A stretch of DNA of 6,289 nt from Candidatus Omnitrophota bacterium. GTDB lineage: Bacteria; Omnitrophota; Gorgyraeia; Duberdicusellales; 4484-171. The position numbers and the translations under genes are program-made. The notes beneath the pieces were generated by a model. The model saw only the letters and a list, made by a program, of their open reading frames with translations, was not told where the DNA came from and ran no database searches. How positions within the stretch are numbered: the first letter of the stretch is position 1; each line of letters begins with the position of its first letter. Below are positions 1 through 5,954 of the stretch, piece by piece. The DNA is taken from positions 1 through 6,289 of the forward strand of contig JAQUOR010000102.1 in assembly GCA_028717025.1 (NCBI GenBank), written 5' to 3'.

Positions 1-15
1 ATGCCTTATGAATGA
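1..15 (+). CDS. Possible 3' end of an upstream gene, perhaps the LolC/LolE-type permease
   Basis: Only a few codons are in the window, so this is tentative. Frame 1 reads M-P-Y-E and then stops at TGA 13-15, overlapping the lolD start by 8 nt. LolC/LolE/MacB-type permeases often end in a short motif such as A-L-R-Y-E, and a Lol permease is the expected partner just upstream of lolD, so frame 1 is the more attractive reading. Frame 3 offers an alternative: a TGA at 9-11 that would make a classic ATGA overlap with the lolD ATG. Both fit a translationally coupled upstream gene. The window alone cannot decide between them or prove that either is coding. Confidence 0.3.
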   Translation: MPYE

Positions 16-673
16 GCTTATCGGAGTAAAGTCTTTAACGAAAATATATCATAACGGCGCAGATGTGTATGCCGTACATGATGTTTCTTTTACGCTTGCG
101 CCGCAGGATTACGTAGCAATTACAGGTCCCTCAGGCGCAGGCAAGTCGACGTTATTGCATATCGTGGGAGGCTTGGAGACCCCTTCTGCCGGACAGATTA
201 CGTTTAAGGGGGATGATATTTATCGAATGAAAGAAAAACATCTTGCGCACTGGAGGAATACGACGGTTGGTTTTGTTTTCCAGTTTTATCATCTCATCGA
301 GGAACTAAACGTTTTGGAAAATGTTGCGATTGCTGCGTACTCAGCAAAAAGAAAATCTTCTTTAAAAAAAGCACAAGAGTTGTTAGAATATTTAGGAATA
401 GAAGAAAGAAAGAATTTTTTCCCTTCGCAATTATCCGGAGGAGAAAAACAGAAAACTGCGATTGCCAGAGCCTTAATCAATGATCCGCAGGTAATCCTGT
501 GCGATGAGCCAACCGGCAATCTCGATATCGATTCACAGAATAAGGTCATGCATCTTTTAGAAGAGCTTAACCGGGAGAAAAAAAAGACCGTTGTATTAAT
601 TACCCACAACCTTGATTTAGCTAAGAGGGCAAAACGAGCAATACATATGAAAGGCGGGGCAATAAACGCATAG
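8..673 (+). CDS. lolD: ABC transporter ATP-binding protein, LolD-like (lipoprotein release)
   Basis: This is a complete 221-residue ABC ATPase, the normal length for LolD. Walker A GPSGAGKS is at residues 40-47, the Q-loop is at Q92 inside VFQFYHL, the signature LSGGE is at 142-146, Walker B VILCDE is at 162-167, the D-loop GNLD is at 170-173 and the switch histidine is H200. There is no membrane segment, as expected for a cytosolic nucleotide-binding subunit. The F-Q-F-x-H-L stretch followed by LNVLENV is typical of the LolD/MacB/FtsE group. In LolCDE this subunit powers release of lipoproteins from the inner membrane towards the outer membrane. The signature helix reads EKQKTAIARAL rather than the common ERQRVAIARAL, a conservative variation. 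The start overlaps a stop codon in another frame (1-15), suggesting an operon with an upstream permease. A MacB-like or other three-component exporter ATPase remains possible, because LolD and MacB ATPase domains are hard to separate without the permease. Confidence 0.82.
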   Translation: MNELIGVKSLTKIYHNGADVYAVHDVSFTLAPQDYVAITGPSGAGKSTLLHIVGGLETPSAGQITFKGDDIYRMKEKHLAHWRNTTVGFVFQFYHLIEELNVLENVAIAAYSAKRKSSLKKAQELLEYLGIEERKNFFPSQLSGGEKQKTAIARALINDPQVILCDEPTGNLDIDSQNKVMHLLEELNREKKKTVVLITHNLDLAKRAKRAIHMKGGAINA

Positions 674-793
674 CGTAAAGAAGGATTTGCATTCAACAAT
701 TTGGAGATTTGGAAATACGGAATAACTGGATGTTTAATCTTAATCTAATGCTTAGCGCTATGCACTATGCGCTATGCGAAAGCGGAGGAGCGT
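674..793 (+). repeat. lolD-ilvE spacer with degenerate 7-8 nt repeats
   Basis: No gene is supported here. Positions 699-722 hold three 8-nt units of the form ATNNGGAR, followed by a fourth shifted copy to 730. Positions 749-778 hold about four heptamers close to CGCTATG in strict 7-nt register (749, 756, 763, 770). The nonamer CGCTATGCG at 770-778 is the exact reverse complement of CGCATAGCG at 667-675, which spans the lolD stop codon (TAG 671-673). The two could pair across a loop of about 94 nt. The ilvE ribosome binding site follows directly. I see no convincing promoter or U-tract terminator. Confidence 0.7.
784..788 (+). promoter_or_regulatory. Shine-Dalgarno GGAGG for ilvE, which decides the start
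   Basis: GGAGG lies 5 nt before the ATG at 794. An in-frame ATG at 767 would add nine residues, but it lies inside the CGCTATG repeat, has no ribosome binding site of its own, and would place this GGAGG within the coding region. The start at 794 also gives the usual aminotransferase N-terminus MKIYLNGKLV. Confidence 0.85.
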
Positions 794-1669
794 ATGAAGA
801 TCTATTTAAATGGAAAATTGGTTGAAAAAAACGAAGCAAAGATTTCTGTATTTGATCATGGTTTTTTATATGGTGACGGGGTGTTCGAAGGTATCCGGGC
901 GTATAATTGCCTGGTTTTTAAATTACAGGAACATATTGAGCGCCTCTATCAGTCGGCATATTCTATTATGCTGGAAATTCCTTTAACCAAGAAGGAATTT
1001 TCGCAGGCGATAGTCGAGACTCTTAAAGCCAATAAGCTAAAGGATGCTTACATCAGGCCGATAGTCTCGCGTGGAGAAGGCGATCTTGGCCTTGATCCGA
1101 AGAAATGCACAGGCAAACCGAGCATAGTGATTATTGCGGATAAGATAAGCCTTTATCCTGAAAAATTATATCAGGACGGCATGGAGATAATTACGGTGCC
1201 TACGGTGCGTAACGTTCCCGAAGCGTTAAACCCCCAGATAAAATCCTTGAATTACCTTAACAATATTCTGGCAAAGATAGAAGCCAGTAATTGCGGGTAT
1301 CAGGAAGCGCTTATGTTGGACCATCTTGGATACGTTGCCGAGTGTACCGGCGATAATATTTTCTTGGTTGAAGGGGGAGAGCTCTATACTCCGCCTCAAT
1401 GTATGGGAACGCTGCGGGGAATTACCAGAGATACGGTTTTAGAAATCGCCCGTAAACTTAAGATCCCCACCCACGAGCATGTGCTTACTCGCCATGAAGT
1501 GTACAACAGCCAGGAGTGTTTTTTAACCGGTACCGCTGCGGAAATTATCCCCGTTGTTCGTATTGATGCCAGAAAGATCGGCGACGCTAAGCCCGGGAAA
1601 ATCACTCAACTATTAAGAAGCGAATTTAAAAAGGTGACAAAGACAGAGGGAGTGAAGTATACACTGTAA
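794..1669 (+). CDS. ilvE: Branched-chain amino acid aminotransferase (PLP fold type IV)
   Basis: This 291-residue protein transfers the amino group between glutamate and the 2-oxo acids of leucine, isoleucine and valine, the last step of their synthesis, in the cytosol. Key family landmarks are present: FDHGFLYGDGVFEGIRAY (about 20-37), the Arg of the HIERLYQSA helix (R50), the PLP-binding lysine K150 in PQIKSLNYL, Y154 in the same stretch, E183 in AECTGDNIF, the GITRDTV turn (209-215) and the phosphate-binding GTAAEI loop (246-251). Its length is slightly under that of E. coli IlvE (309). The RPIVSRGEGDLGLDP segment matches the shorter BCAT lineage found in many anaerobes and archaea. D-amino acid aminotransferase and aminodeoxychorismate lyase share the fold, but YGDGVFEG and GTAAEI favour IlvE. 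It sits directly upstream of mcsA with no obvious functional link. The GGAGG at 784-788 selects this start. Confidence 0.9.
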   Translation: MKIYLNGKLVEKNEAKISVFDHGFLYGDGVFEGIRAYNCLVFKLQEHIERLYQSAYSIMLEIPLTKKEFSQAIVETLKANKLKDAYIRPIVSRGEGDLGLDPKKCTGKPSIVIIADKISLYPEKLYQDGMEIITVPTVRNVPEALNPQIKSLNYLNNILAKIEASNCGYQEALMLDHLGYVAECTGDNIFLVEGGELYTPPQCMGTLRGITRDTVLEIARKLKIPTHEHVLTRHEVYNSQECFLTGTAAEIIPVVRIDARKIGDAKPGKITQLLRSEFKKVTKTEGVKYTL

Positions 1670-1742
1670 GAGCTATCAGCTTACAGCCATCAGCTCTCAG
1701 CTTTTAAAAAGCTGAAGACTGACAGCTGAAGGCTGACAGCTT
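1670..1742 (+). repeat. Large imperfect inverted repeat built of heptamers, ilvE-mcsA spacer
   Basis: The left arm (1670-1705) and right arm (1707-1742) are 36 nt each around a central AGCTTTT-A-AAAAGCT. Aligned by eye, 27 positions are Watson-Crick pairs, 3 are G:U and 6 are mismatched; five of the six mismatches are A:C, as single transitions would leave. The left arm from 1671 is five heptamers beginning AGC (for example AGCTATC, AGCTTAC, AGCTCTC). The right arm from 1711 is four heptamers, alternating GCTGAAG-type and GCTGACA-type, plus a partial fifth. The hairpin starts at the base after the ilvE stop and ends 10 nt before the mcsA ATG. No run of T follows, so it is not a standard intrinsic terminator. 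Confidence 0.85.
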
Positions 1743-1752
1743 AATAAAAATT

Positions 1753-2256
1753 ATGTTGTGCGACATTTGTCACAAAAATATAGCAACGGTCCACTTGACC
1801 GAGATTGTTAACGAGAAAATAGCGGAGATGCATATTTGTCAGCCCTGCGCTAAAACGAAGACCGACGAAATCAAAGAGCAGCTCAATATTTCTGATTTTC
1901 TCGGCGGTTTAACGGGCATCGGTCAGACAAAAGAGAAGCAGGAGGAGATTTCGCTTAAATGTTCTTCCTGTGGTCTTACCTACGGAGATTTTAAGAAGAA
2001 AGGAAGGTTTGGCTGCGGGCAGTGCTATACAAGCTTTAAGGCAGTCCTTCTGCCGTTACTTAAAAAGATCCACGGGTCTACCCGCCATGTGGGTAAGACG
2101 CCGCTGAAACGCGTAATAGGAAAGCCGGCAGAAAAAATCTCCGATCTAAAAACGCGCCTGGCGAGAGCAATCCAGATGGAGGAGTACGAAGAGGCTGCCC
2201 AACTGCGTGATGAGATAAAGAATTTTGAGAATAAAAATAGTTCACAAGCTCATTAA
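1753..2256 (+). CDS. mcsA: McsA, zinc-binding activator of the protein arginine kinase McsB
   Basis: This 167-residue cytosolic protein has the full McsA layout. It has two pairs of CxxC zinc ligands at C3/C6 with C29/C32, a second set at C70/C73 with C88/C91, and a C-terminal UVR motif at about 129-160 (KISDLKTRLARAIQMEEYEEAAQLRDEI). In Bacillus, McsA binds and stimulates McsB, and the pair marks proteins for ClpCP. UVR motifs mediate contacts with ClpC-type partners, and the downstream ClpC middle domain carries a related segment. Adjacent mcsB and clpC confirm the assignment. No Shine-Dalgarno is visible: the ATG is preceded by an A/T-rich linker right after the large hairpin, so translation may start inefficiently or depend on that structure. 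There is no in-frame upstream alternative, and the first CxxC at residues 3-6 fits this start. Confidence 0.93.
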   Translation: MLCDICHKNIATVHLTEIVNEKIAEMHICQPCAKTKTDEIKEQLNISDFLGGLTGIGQTKEKQEEISLKCSSCGLTYGDFKKKGRFGCGQCYTSFKAVLLPLLKKIHGSTRHVGKTPLKRVIGKPAEKISDLKTRLARAIQMEEYEEAAQLRDEIKNFENKNSSQAH

Positions 2257-2418
2257 TTTTTTAGCTTTTGGCTTATGAATTTCTAGAAGTTGTTACTTCT
2301 AAATTTACATTGCAGATTGCAGCGAAAAAGATTGCAGATAATAGATATCTCCCTATCTGCCATCTGAAATCTGGCATCTGCTATCTATCTTATGAGCTAA
2401 ATAGTTTAAAGCCCGACC
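2257..2418 (+). repeat. mcsA-mcsB spacer with heptamer-based inverted repeat
   Basis: No gene is supported in this 162-nt gap. The right arm at 2353-2387 is five heptamers in strict register, mostly NNATCTG. The left arm at 2311-2346 carries the inverse word as NNCAGAT-type units, with one 8-nt unit at 2325-2332. The two arms pair imperfectly around ATATCTCC. Outer words could close a larger stem in two mutually exclusive ways: AGCTCAT 2247-2253 (ending next to the mcsA stop) or TTTAGCT 2260-2266, each pairing with part of 2392-2401. A small perfect hairpin of 7 bp with a TGTT loop lies at 2284-2301, but no T-run follows it. Confidence 0.75.
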
Positions 2419-3471
2419 ATGTTTGAAAATTTTCTTACAAACCAAGATAGCTGGTTAAACGGCAAAGGGCCTTCCTCAGAGATTGTTTTTTCTTCACGCG
2501 TGCGTCTCGCGCGTAACATTGCCGATGCGGTTTTTCCTTCACGCGCTTCTGTCGTCGTCAAAGAGACTATTCGTTCCCGCGCAGAAGAAGTATACCAAAA
2601 AGTAAAAAGTTTAGAGCGTAGTGTTTTTGTGAAGATGGAAGAACTCGATGAGCTTGACCGGCAGTTTTTATTAGAACGACATCTTATCAGTCAGGAACAT
2701 ACGGTATCTCCCAAAGGAAAAGGGCTTATCGTTTCCAACGATGAACGCATTGCTCTGATGGTGAACGAAGAGGATCATTTGCGCATGCAGGTAGTTACTT
2801 CCGGTTTTGACCTTGCGCATTGCTGGAGCGTTTTAAACGAGATCGATACGGAATTGGGCGGCATGCTTGATTTTGCGTTTTTACCCGATTTAGGTTACCT
2901 TACTTCCTGTCCGACAAATGCGGGCACGGCGTTGCGCGCTTCCTGCATGCTGCATATACCGGCATTAGTGCTCACGAAACGTATCAATAAGATATTGGAA
3001 CTTTTAGTGAAAATCTCATTTACCGCCCGCGGGCTTTTTGGTGAAGGTACGCAGGCATTGGGTGATTTTTTCCAGATTTCTAATCAGGGTAGTCTTGGCC
3101 TTACGGAAGAGGAATTGATTGATAATCTCTCAGGAGTAGTGAACCAGGTAAAAGAACAGGAAATAGATGCGCGTGAAAGTTTGTTGAAGAAATACAAGTT
3201 TAGCCTTGAAGATAATGTGTGGCGCGCCTTTGGGGTTTTGAAAAATTGCCGCCTCATCGGCAGCAAGGAAGCTCTGAGTCATCTTTCGATGTTGTCTTTG
3301 GGCCTGGATTTAGGTATAATTAAAGGAATTAGGAGAGAATTAATCAACAGCCTTTTTATTATCATTCAGCCCGCGCATCTGCAGAAGATAGAGGGCAAGC
3401 CTCTCAAGGAAGAAGAGCGTGATTATATCCGGGCATCGATTCTACGCGAGAGGCTGGTATTTAGCGCCTGA
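2419..3471 (+). CDS. mcsB: McsB, protein arginine kinase (phosphagen kinase family)
   Basis: This complete 350-residue protein is close in length to Bacillus McsB. It transfers phosphate from ATP to arginine side chains of misfolded proteins, creating a degradation tag read by ClpC. Visible motifs are SSRVRLAR (25-32) of the nucleotide site, NEEDHLRMQ (116-124) with the presumed catalytic glutamate E118 and R122, CPTNAGT (164-170) with the conserved C164, R173, ARGLFGEG (203-210) with R204, ISNQ (220-223), and DLGIIKG (297-303). The C-terminal RDYIRA (334-339) matches the RDxxRA phosphoarginine-binding motif reported for McsB, which distinguishes it from creatine or arginine kinases of metabolism. 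mcsA is upstream and clpC downstream, forming one functional unit. The start aligns with the Bacillus N-terminus (the conserved W and KGP lie before the SSR motif). No Shine-Dalgarno is evident before the ATG. Confidence 0.95.
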   Translation: MFENFLTNQDSWLNGKGPSSEIVFSSRVRLARNIADAVFPSRASVVVKETIRSRAEEVYQKVKSLERSVFVKMEELDELDRQFLLERHLISQEHTVSPKGKGLIVSNDERIALMVNEEDHLRMQVVTSGFDLAHCWSVLNEIDTELGGMLDFAFLPDLGYLTSCPTNAGTALRASCMLHIPALVLTKRINKILELLVKISFTARGLFGEGTQALGDFFQISNQGSLGLTEEELIDNLSGVVNQVKEQEIDARESLLKKYKFSLEDNVWRAFGVLKNCRLIGSKEALSHLSMLSLGLDLGIIKGIRRELINSLFIIIQPAHLQKIEGKPLKEEERDYIRASILRERLVFSA

Positions 3472-3500
3472 ATCTCGCACGGGCAGAGAGTTACTATCAC

Positions 3501-3508
3501 AAGGAGGT
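3501..3508 (+). promoter_or_regulatory. Strong Shine-Dalgarno AAGGAGGT for clpC
   Basis: An eight-base match to the 16S rRNA 3' end sits 7 nt before the clpC ATG at 3516. It is the best ribosome binding site in the window and contrasts with the absence of any recognisable one before mcsA and mcsB. It fixes the clpC start. Confidence 0.9.
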
Positions 3509-3515
3509 AAAAATA

Positions 3516-5954
3516 ATGTTTAATCGATTTACTGAACGGGCACGAAAAGTACTGGTGTTGGCAAAAGAAGAAGCGCGGCGTTTTAATCATGATTATATCG
3601 GCACCGAGCACATTCTGCTTGGGCTCGTGCGTGAGGGAGAAGGAGTTGCGTGCGCGGTATTACAGAATTTAGGCGTTGATTTGGAGCGGTTGCGCATGGA
3701 GATCGAGAAGCTCGTTTCTCCGGGTTCCGCTGCTTCAGTGCTTGGCGATATACCTTTTACGCCACGGGCGAAAAAGGCTCTTGAATTGGCTGCGGAAGAA
3801 GCGCGTAATCTAGGACATAACTATATAGGCACCGAGCATATTCTTTTAGGTCTAATCCGTGAAGGAGAAGGGCTTGCTTCGCAGGTTCTTTTTTCTTTAG
3901 GTATCGACATAATGAAGGTAAGGGAAGAAATTTCAGCCTTATTGGGAGGGGTACATCCTCAGAATCAGGGTCCCGCTGCTGCCGCTGCGGCTTCAAAAAC
4001 TCCTGCGCTTGATTCTTTCGGCCGCGATCTAACGAAATTAGCAAAAGACGGAAAGCTGGACCCGGTCATCGGGAGAAAATTAGAAATCGAACGGGTTATC
4101 CAGGTGTTAAGCCGCAGGACCAAAAATAATCCGGTACTTTTGGGTGAAGCCGGTGTAGGAAAGACCGCCATCGTCGAGGGGCTTGCACAGAGTATTACCA
4201 AAGGCGACGTTCCCGAACTTTTGCGAAACAAGAGATTGATCGTTTTAGATTTGGCGCTGATGATTGCCGGGACAAAATATCGCGGCCAGTTTGAAGAAAG
4301 AATCAAGGCAGTCATGGAAGAAATAAAGCGCTCTAAAGACGTGATTATTTTTATTGATGAGCTGCATACGCTTGTGGGTGCGGGCGCAGCCGAGGGAGCA
4401 ATCGACGCATCGAACATTTTAAAACCAGCGTTATCCCGGGGAGAGATACAGTGCATCGGCGCAACTACTCTTGATGAGTATCGTAAACACATAGAGAAAG
4501 ATGCTGCGCTTGAACGCAGGTTCCAGCCTATTATCGTTGAGGCTTCTACCGCGGAAGAAACAGTCGAGATCTTAAAGGGCTTACGCGACAGATATGAAGC
4601 ACACCACAGAGTTCAGTTTACCGACGGCGCCCTGGAGGCATCAACGAAACTTTCCGATAGGTACGTTTCCGGAAGATTCCTTCCTGATAAGGCAATCGAT
4701 TTGATCGATGAATCCGGAGCACGCGCGCGCCTTGCCGTGTTAACTGCTCCCAAAGAAATCAAAGAACTGGAAAGCGCGCTTGACGAGATCATCAAAGAAA
4801 AAGAAGCATTAATAAAACAGCAGGATTTTGAAGCAGCAGCAAGGTTGCGCGATGAAGAAAAAACGCTGCGGCTTAAATTAGATAATGCCAGAAAGGACTG
4901 GAGCAAGAAGAGGGACCAGATTGTTCCTACGGTAAACGAAGAAGACATTGCCCGTCTGGTCGCCCAGATTACCGGCATACCGATATATCGTCTTGAGCAA
5001 AAGGAATCAGAGAAACTTTTGCGGGCAGAGGCGGAATTGACTAAAACCGTTATCGGACAACCCGAGGCGATTGAGGCTATCGCGCGGGCAATACGCAGGG
5101 CACGCGCCGGCATAAAGGCGCCCCGGCGGCCCATCGGTTCATTTATGTTTTTGGGCCCCACGGGCGTGGGAAAAACACTTTTAGCAAGAGCCCTGGCAGA
5201 GTTCATGTTTGGCGATGAAGAAGCATTGATCCAACTGGACATGAGCGAATACATGGAGAAGTTTAACGTGTCGCGCTTAGTGGGAGCTCCTCCCGGCTAC
5301 GTGGGTTACGAAGAGGGCGGCCAGCTTACCGAAAAAGTACGACGCAGGCCGTATTGCGTAGTTTTGCTCGATGAAATTGAAAAAGCGCATCCGGATGTGT
5401 TTAATCTTCTCCTGCAGATCCTGGAAGAAGGCAGGCTTACCGACAGTTTCGGCAGGCGCGTTGATTTTCGAAATTGTATCCTTATCATGACCTCCAACGT
5501 AGGTGCAGATATTATCCGCAAGCGCGGCTCTTTAGGGTTTAAGACGATTACCGAAGACATAAGCTATGAAGACATGAAACGGATGCTTTTCGAAGAAATA
5601 AAGAGGACCTTTAAACCGGAATTTTTAAACCGGCTCGATGAGACAATCGTCTTTCGGCCTTTGGGCAAAGAGGATCTTGAAAGAATCGTGGACATCGAGA
5701 TCAGATACGTTAATGAACGCGTGAAGGAGCAGGGGTTTGTAATAGAAATGATGCCTGATGCCAAAGATTTCTTCATCGAGAAAGGGTTTGACCCGATGTT
5801 TGGAGCGCGGCCCTTAAAACGAGTTATCCAGAGATTTCTGGAAGACCCTCTGGCGGAAGATATTATCAAAGGGACCTTCTCGGAACAGTTAAAGGGGAAC
5901 AAGCTTGTGACAATACGGGTGAGCAGAAAAGGTGAAGAATTAAAATTCGAATGA
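3516..5954 (+). CDS. clpC: ClpC, Hsp100 AAA+ unfoldase of the ClpCP protease
   Basis: This 812-residue cytosolic protein is of normal ClpC length. Two Clp N repeats occupy about 1-67 and 80-144; each contains IGTEHILLGL, and E31 and E107 correspond to the phosphoarginine-binding glutamates E32 and E106 of Bacillus ClpC. An alanine-rich linker (154-159) follows. The D1 AAA+ domain has Walker A GEAGVGKT (210-217), pore loop KYRG (254-257), Walker B IIFIDE (277-282) and arginine-finger candidates R334/R335. The short middle domain (about 415-465) contains a UVR-like helix (QQDFEAAARLRDEE), typical of ClpC and far shorter than in ClpB. The D2 domain has Walker A GPTGVGKT (547-554), pore loop GYVGYEEGG (594-602), Walker B VVLLDE (615-620), PEFLNRLDE (701-709) and sensor-2 GARPLKR (763-769). 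LGF at 673-675 is the ClpP-docking tripeptide, so it works with a ClpP encoded elsewhere. McsA/McsB immediately upstream supply the tag. Confidence 0.97.
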   Translation: MFNRFTERARKVLVLAKEEARRFNHDYIGTEHILLGLVREGEGVACAVLQNLGVDLERLRMEIEKLVSPGSAASVLGDIPFTPRAKKALELAAEEARNLGHNYIGTEHILLGLIREGEGLASQVLFSLGIDIMKVREEISALLGGVHPQNQGPAAAAAASKTPALDSFGRDLTKLAKDGKLDPVIGRKLEIERVIQVLSRRTKNNPVLLGEAGVGKTAIVEGLAQSITKGDVPELLRNKRLIVLDLALMIAGTKYRGQFEERIKAVMEEIKRSKDVIIFIDELHTLVGAGAAEGAIDASNILKPALSRGEIQCIGATTLDEYRKHIEKDAALERRFQPIIVEASTAEETVEILKGLRDRYEAHHRVQFTDGALEASTKLSDRYVSGRFLPDKAIDLIDESGARARLAVLTAPKEIKELESALDEIIKEKEALIKQQDFEAAARLRDEEKTLRLKLDNARKDWSKKRDQIVPTVNEEDIARLVAQITGIPIYRLEQKESEKLLRAEAELTKTVIGQPEAIEAIARAIRRARAGIKAPRRPIGSFMFLGPTGVGKTLLARALAEFMFGDEEALIQLDMSEYMEKFNVSRLVGAPPGYVGYEEGGQLTEKVRRRPYCVVLLDEIEKAHPDVFNLLLQILEEGRLTDSFGRRVDFRNCILIMTSNVGADIIRKRGSLGFKTITEDISYEDMKRMLFEEIKRTFKPEFLNRLDETIVFRPLGKEDLERIVDIEIRYVNERVKEQGFVIEMMPDAKDFFIEKGFDPMFGARPLKRVIQRFLEDPLAEDIIKGTFSEQLKGNKLVTIRVSRKGEELKFE

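Noticed and set aside
289..699. Minus-strand ORF of 136 codons opposite lolD
   Set aside because: It lies antisense to a clearly conserved ABC ATPase, has no recognisable motif, and its composition is what reverse reading of the + gene gives.
709..738. Promoter-like TTGGAA, 18-nt spacer, TTTAAT upstream of ilvE
   Set aside because: Weak match in an A/T-rich spacer, and the -35 falls inside the 8-nt GGA repeat, so it is likely coincidental.
1671..1742. CRISPR array or insertion-sequence terminal repeats
   Set aside because: The units are 7 nt without spacers, and no transposase or cas gene is present; these are short-period degenerate repeats.
2284..2301. Perfect 7-bp hairpin with TGTT loop as a terminator after mcsA
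   Set aside because: The stem is A/T-rich and no T-run follows; an intrinsic terminator is not supported.
1670..2418. CtsR or CIRCE operators in the spacers
   Set aside because: Looked for tandem GGTCAAA heptads and TTAGCACTC-N9-GAGTGCTAA. Only isolated TTTGACC or TTGACC words occur, and those are within coding regions.
3757..5560. Several minus-strand ORFs opposite clpC
   Set aside because: All are shadows of the conserved ClpC frame; none has a plausible start site or domain.
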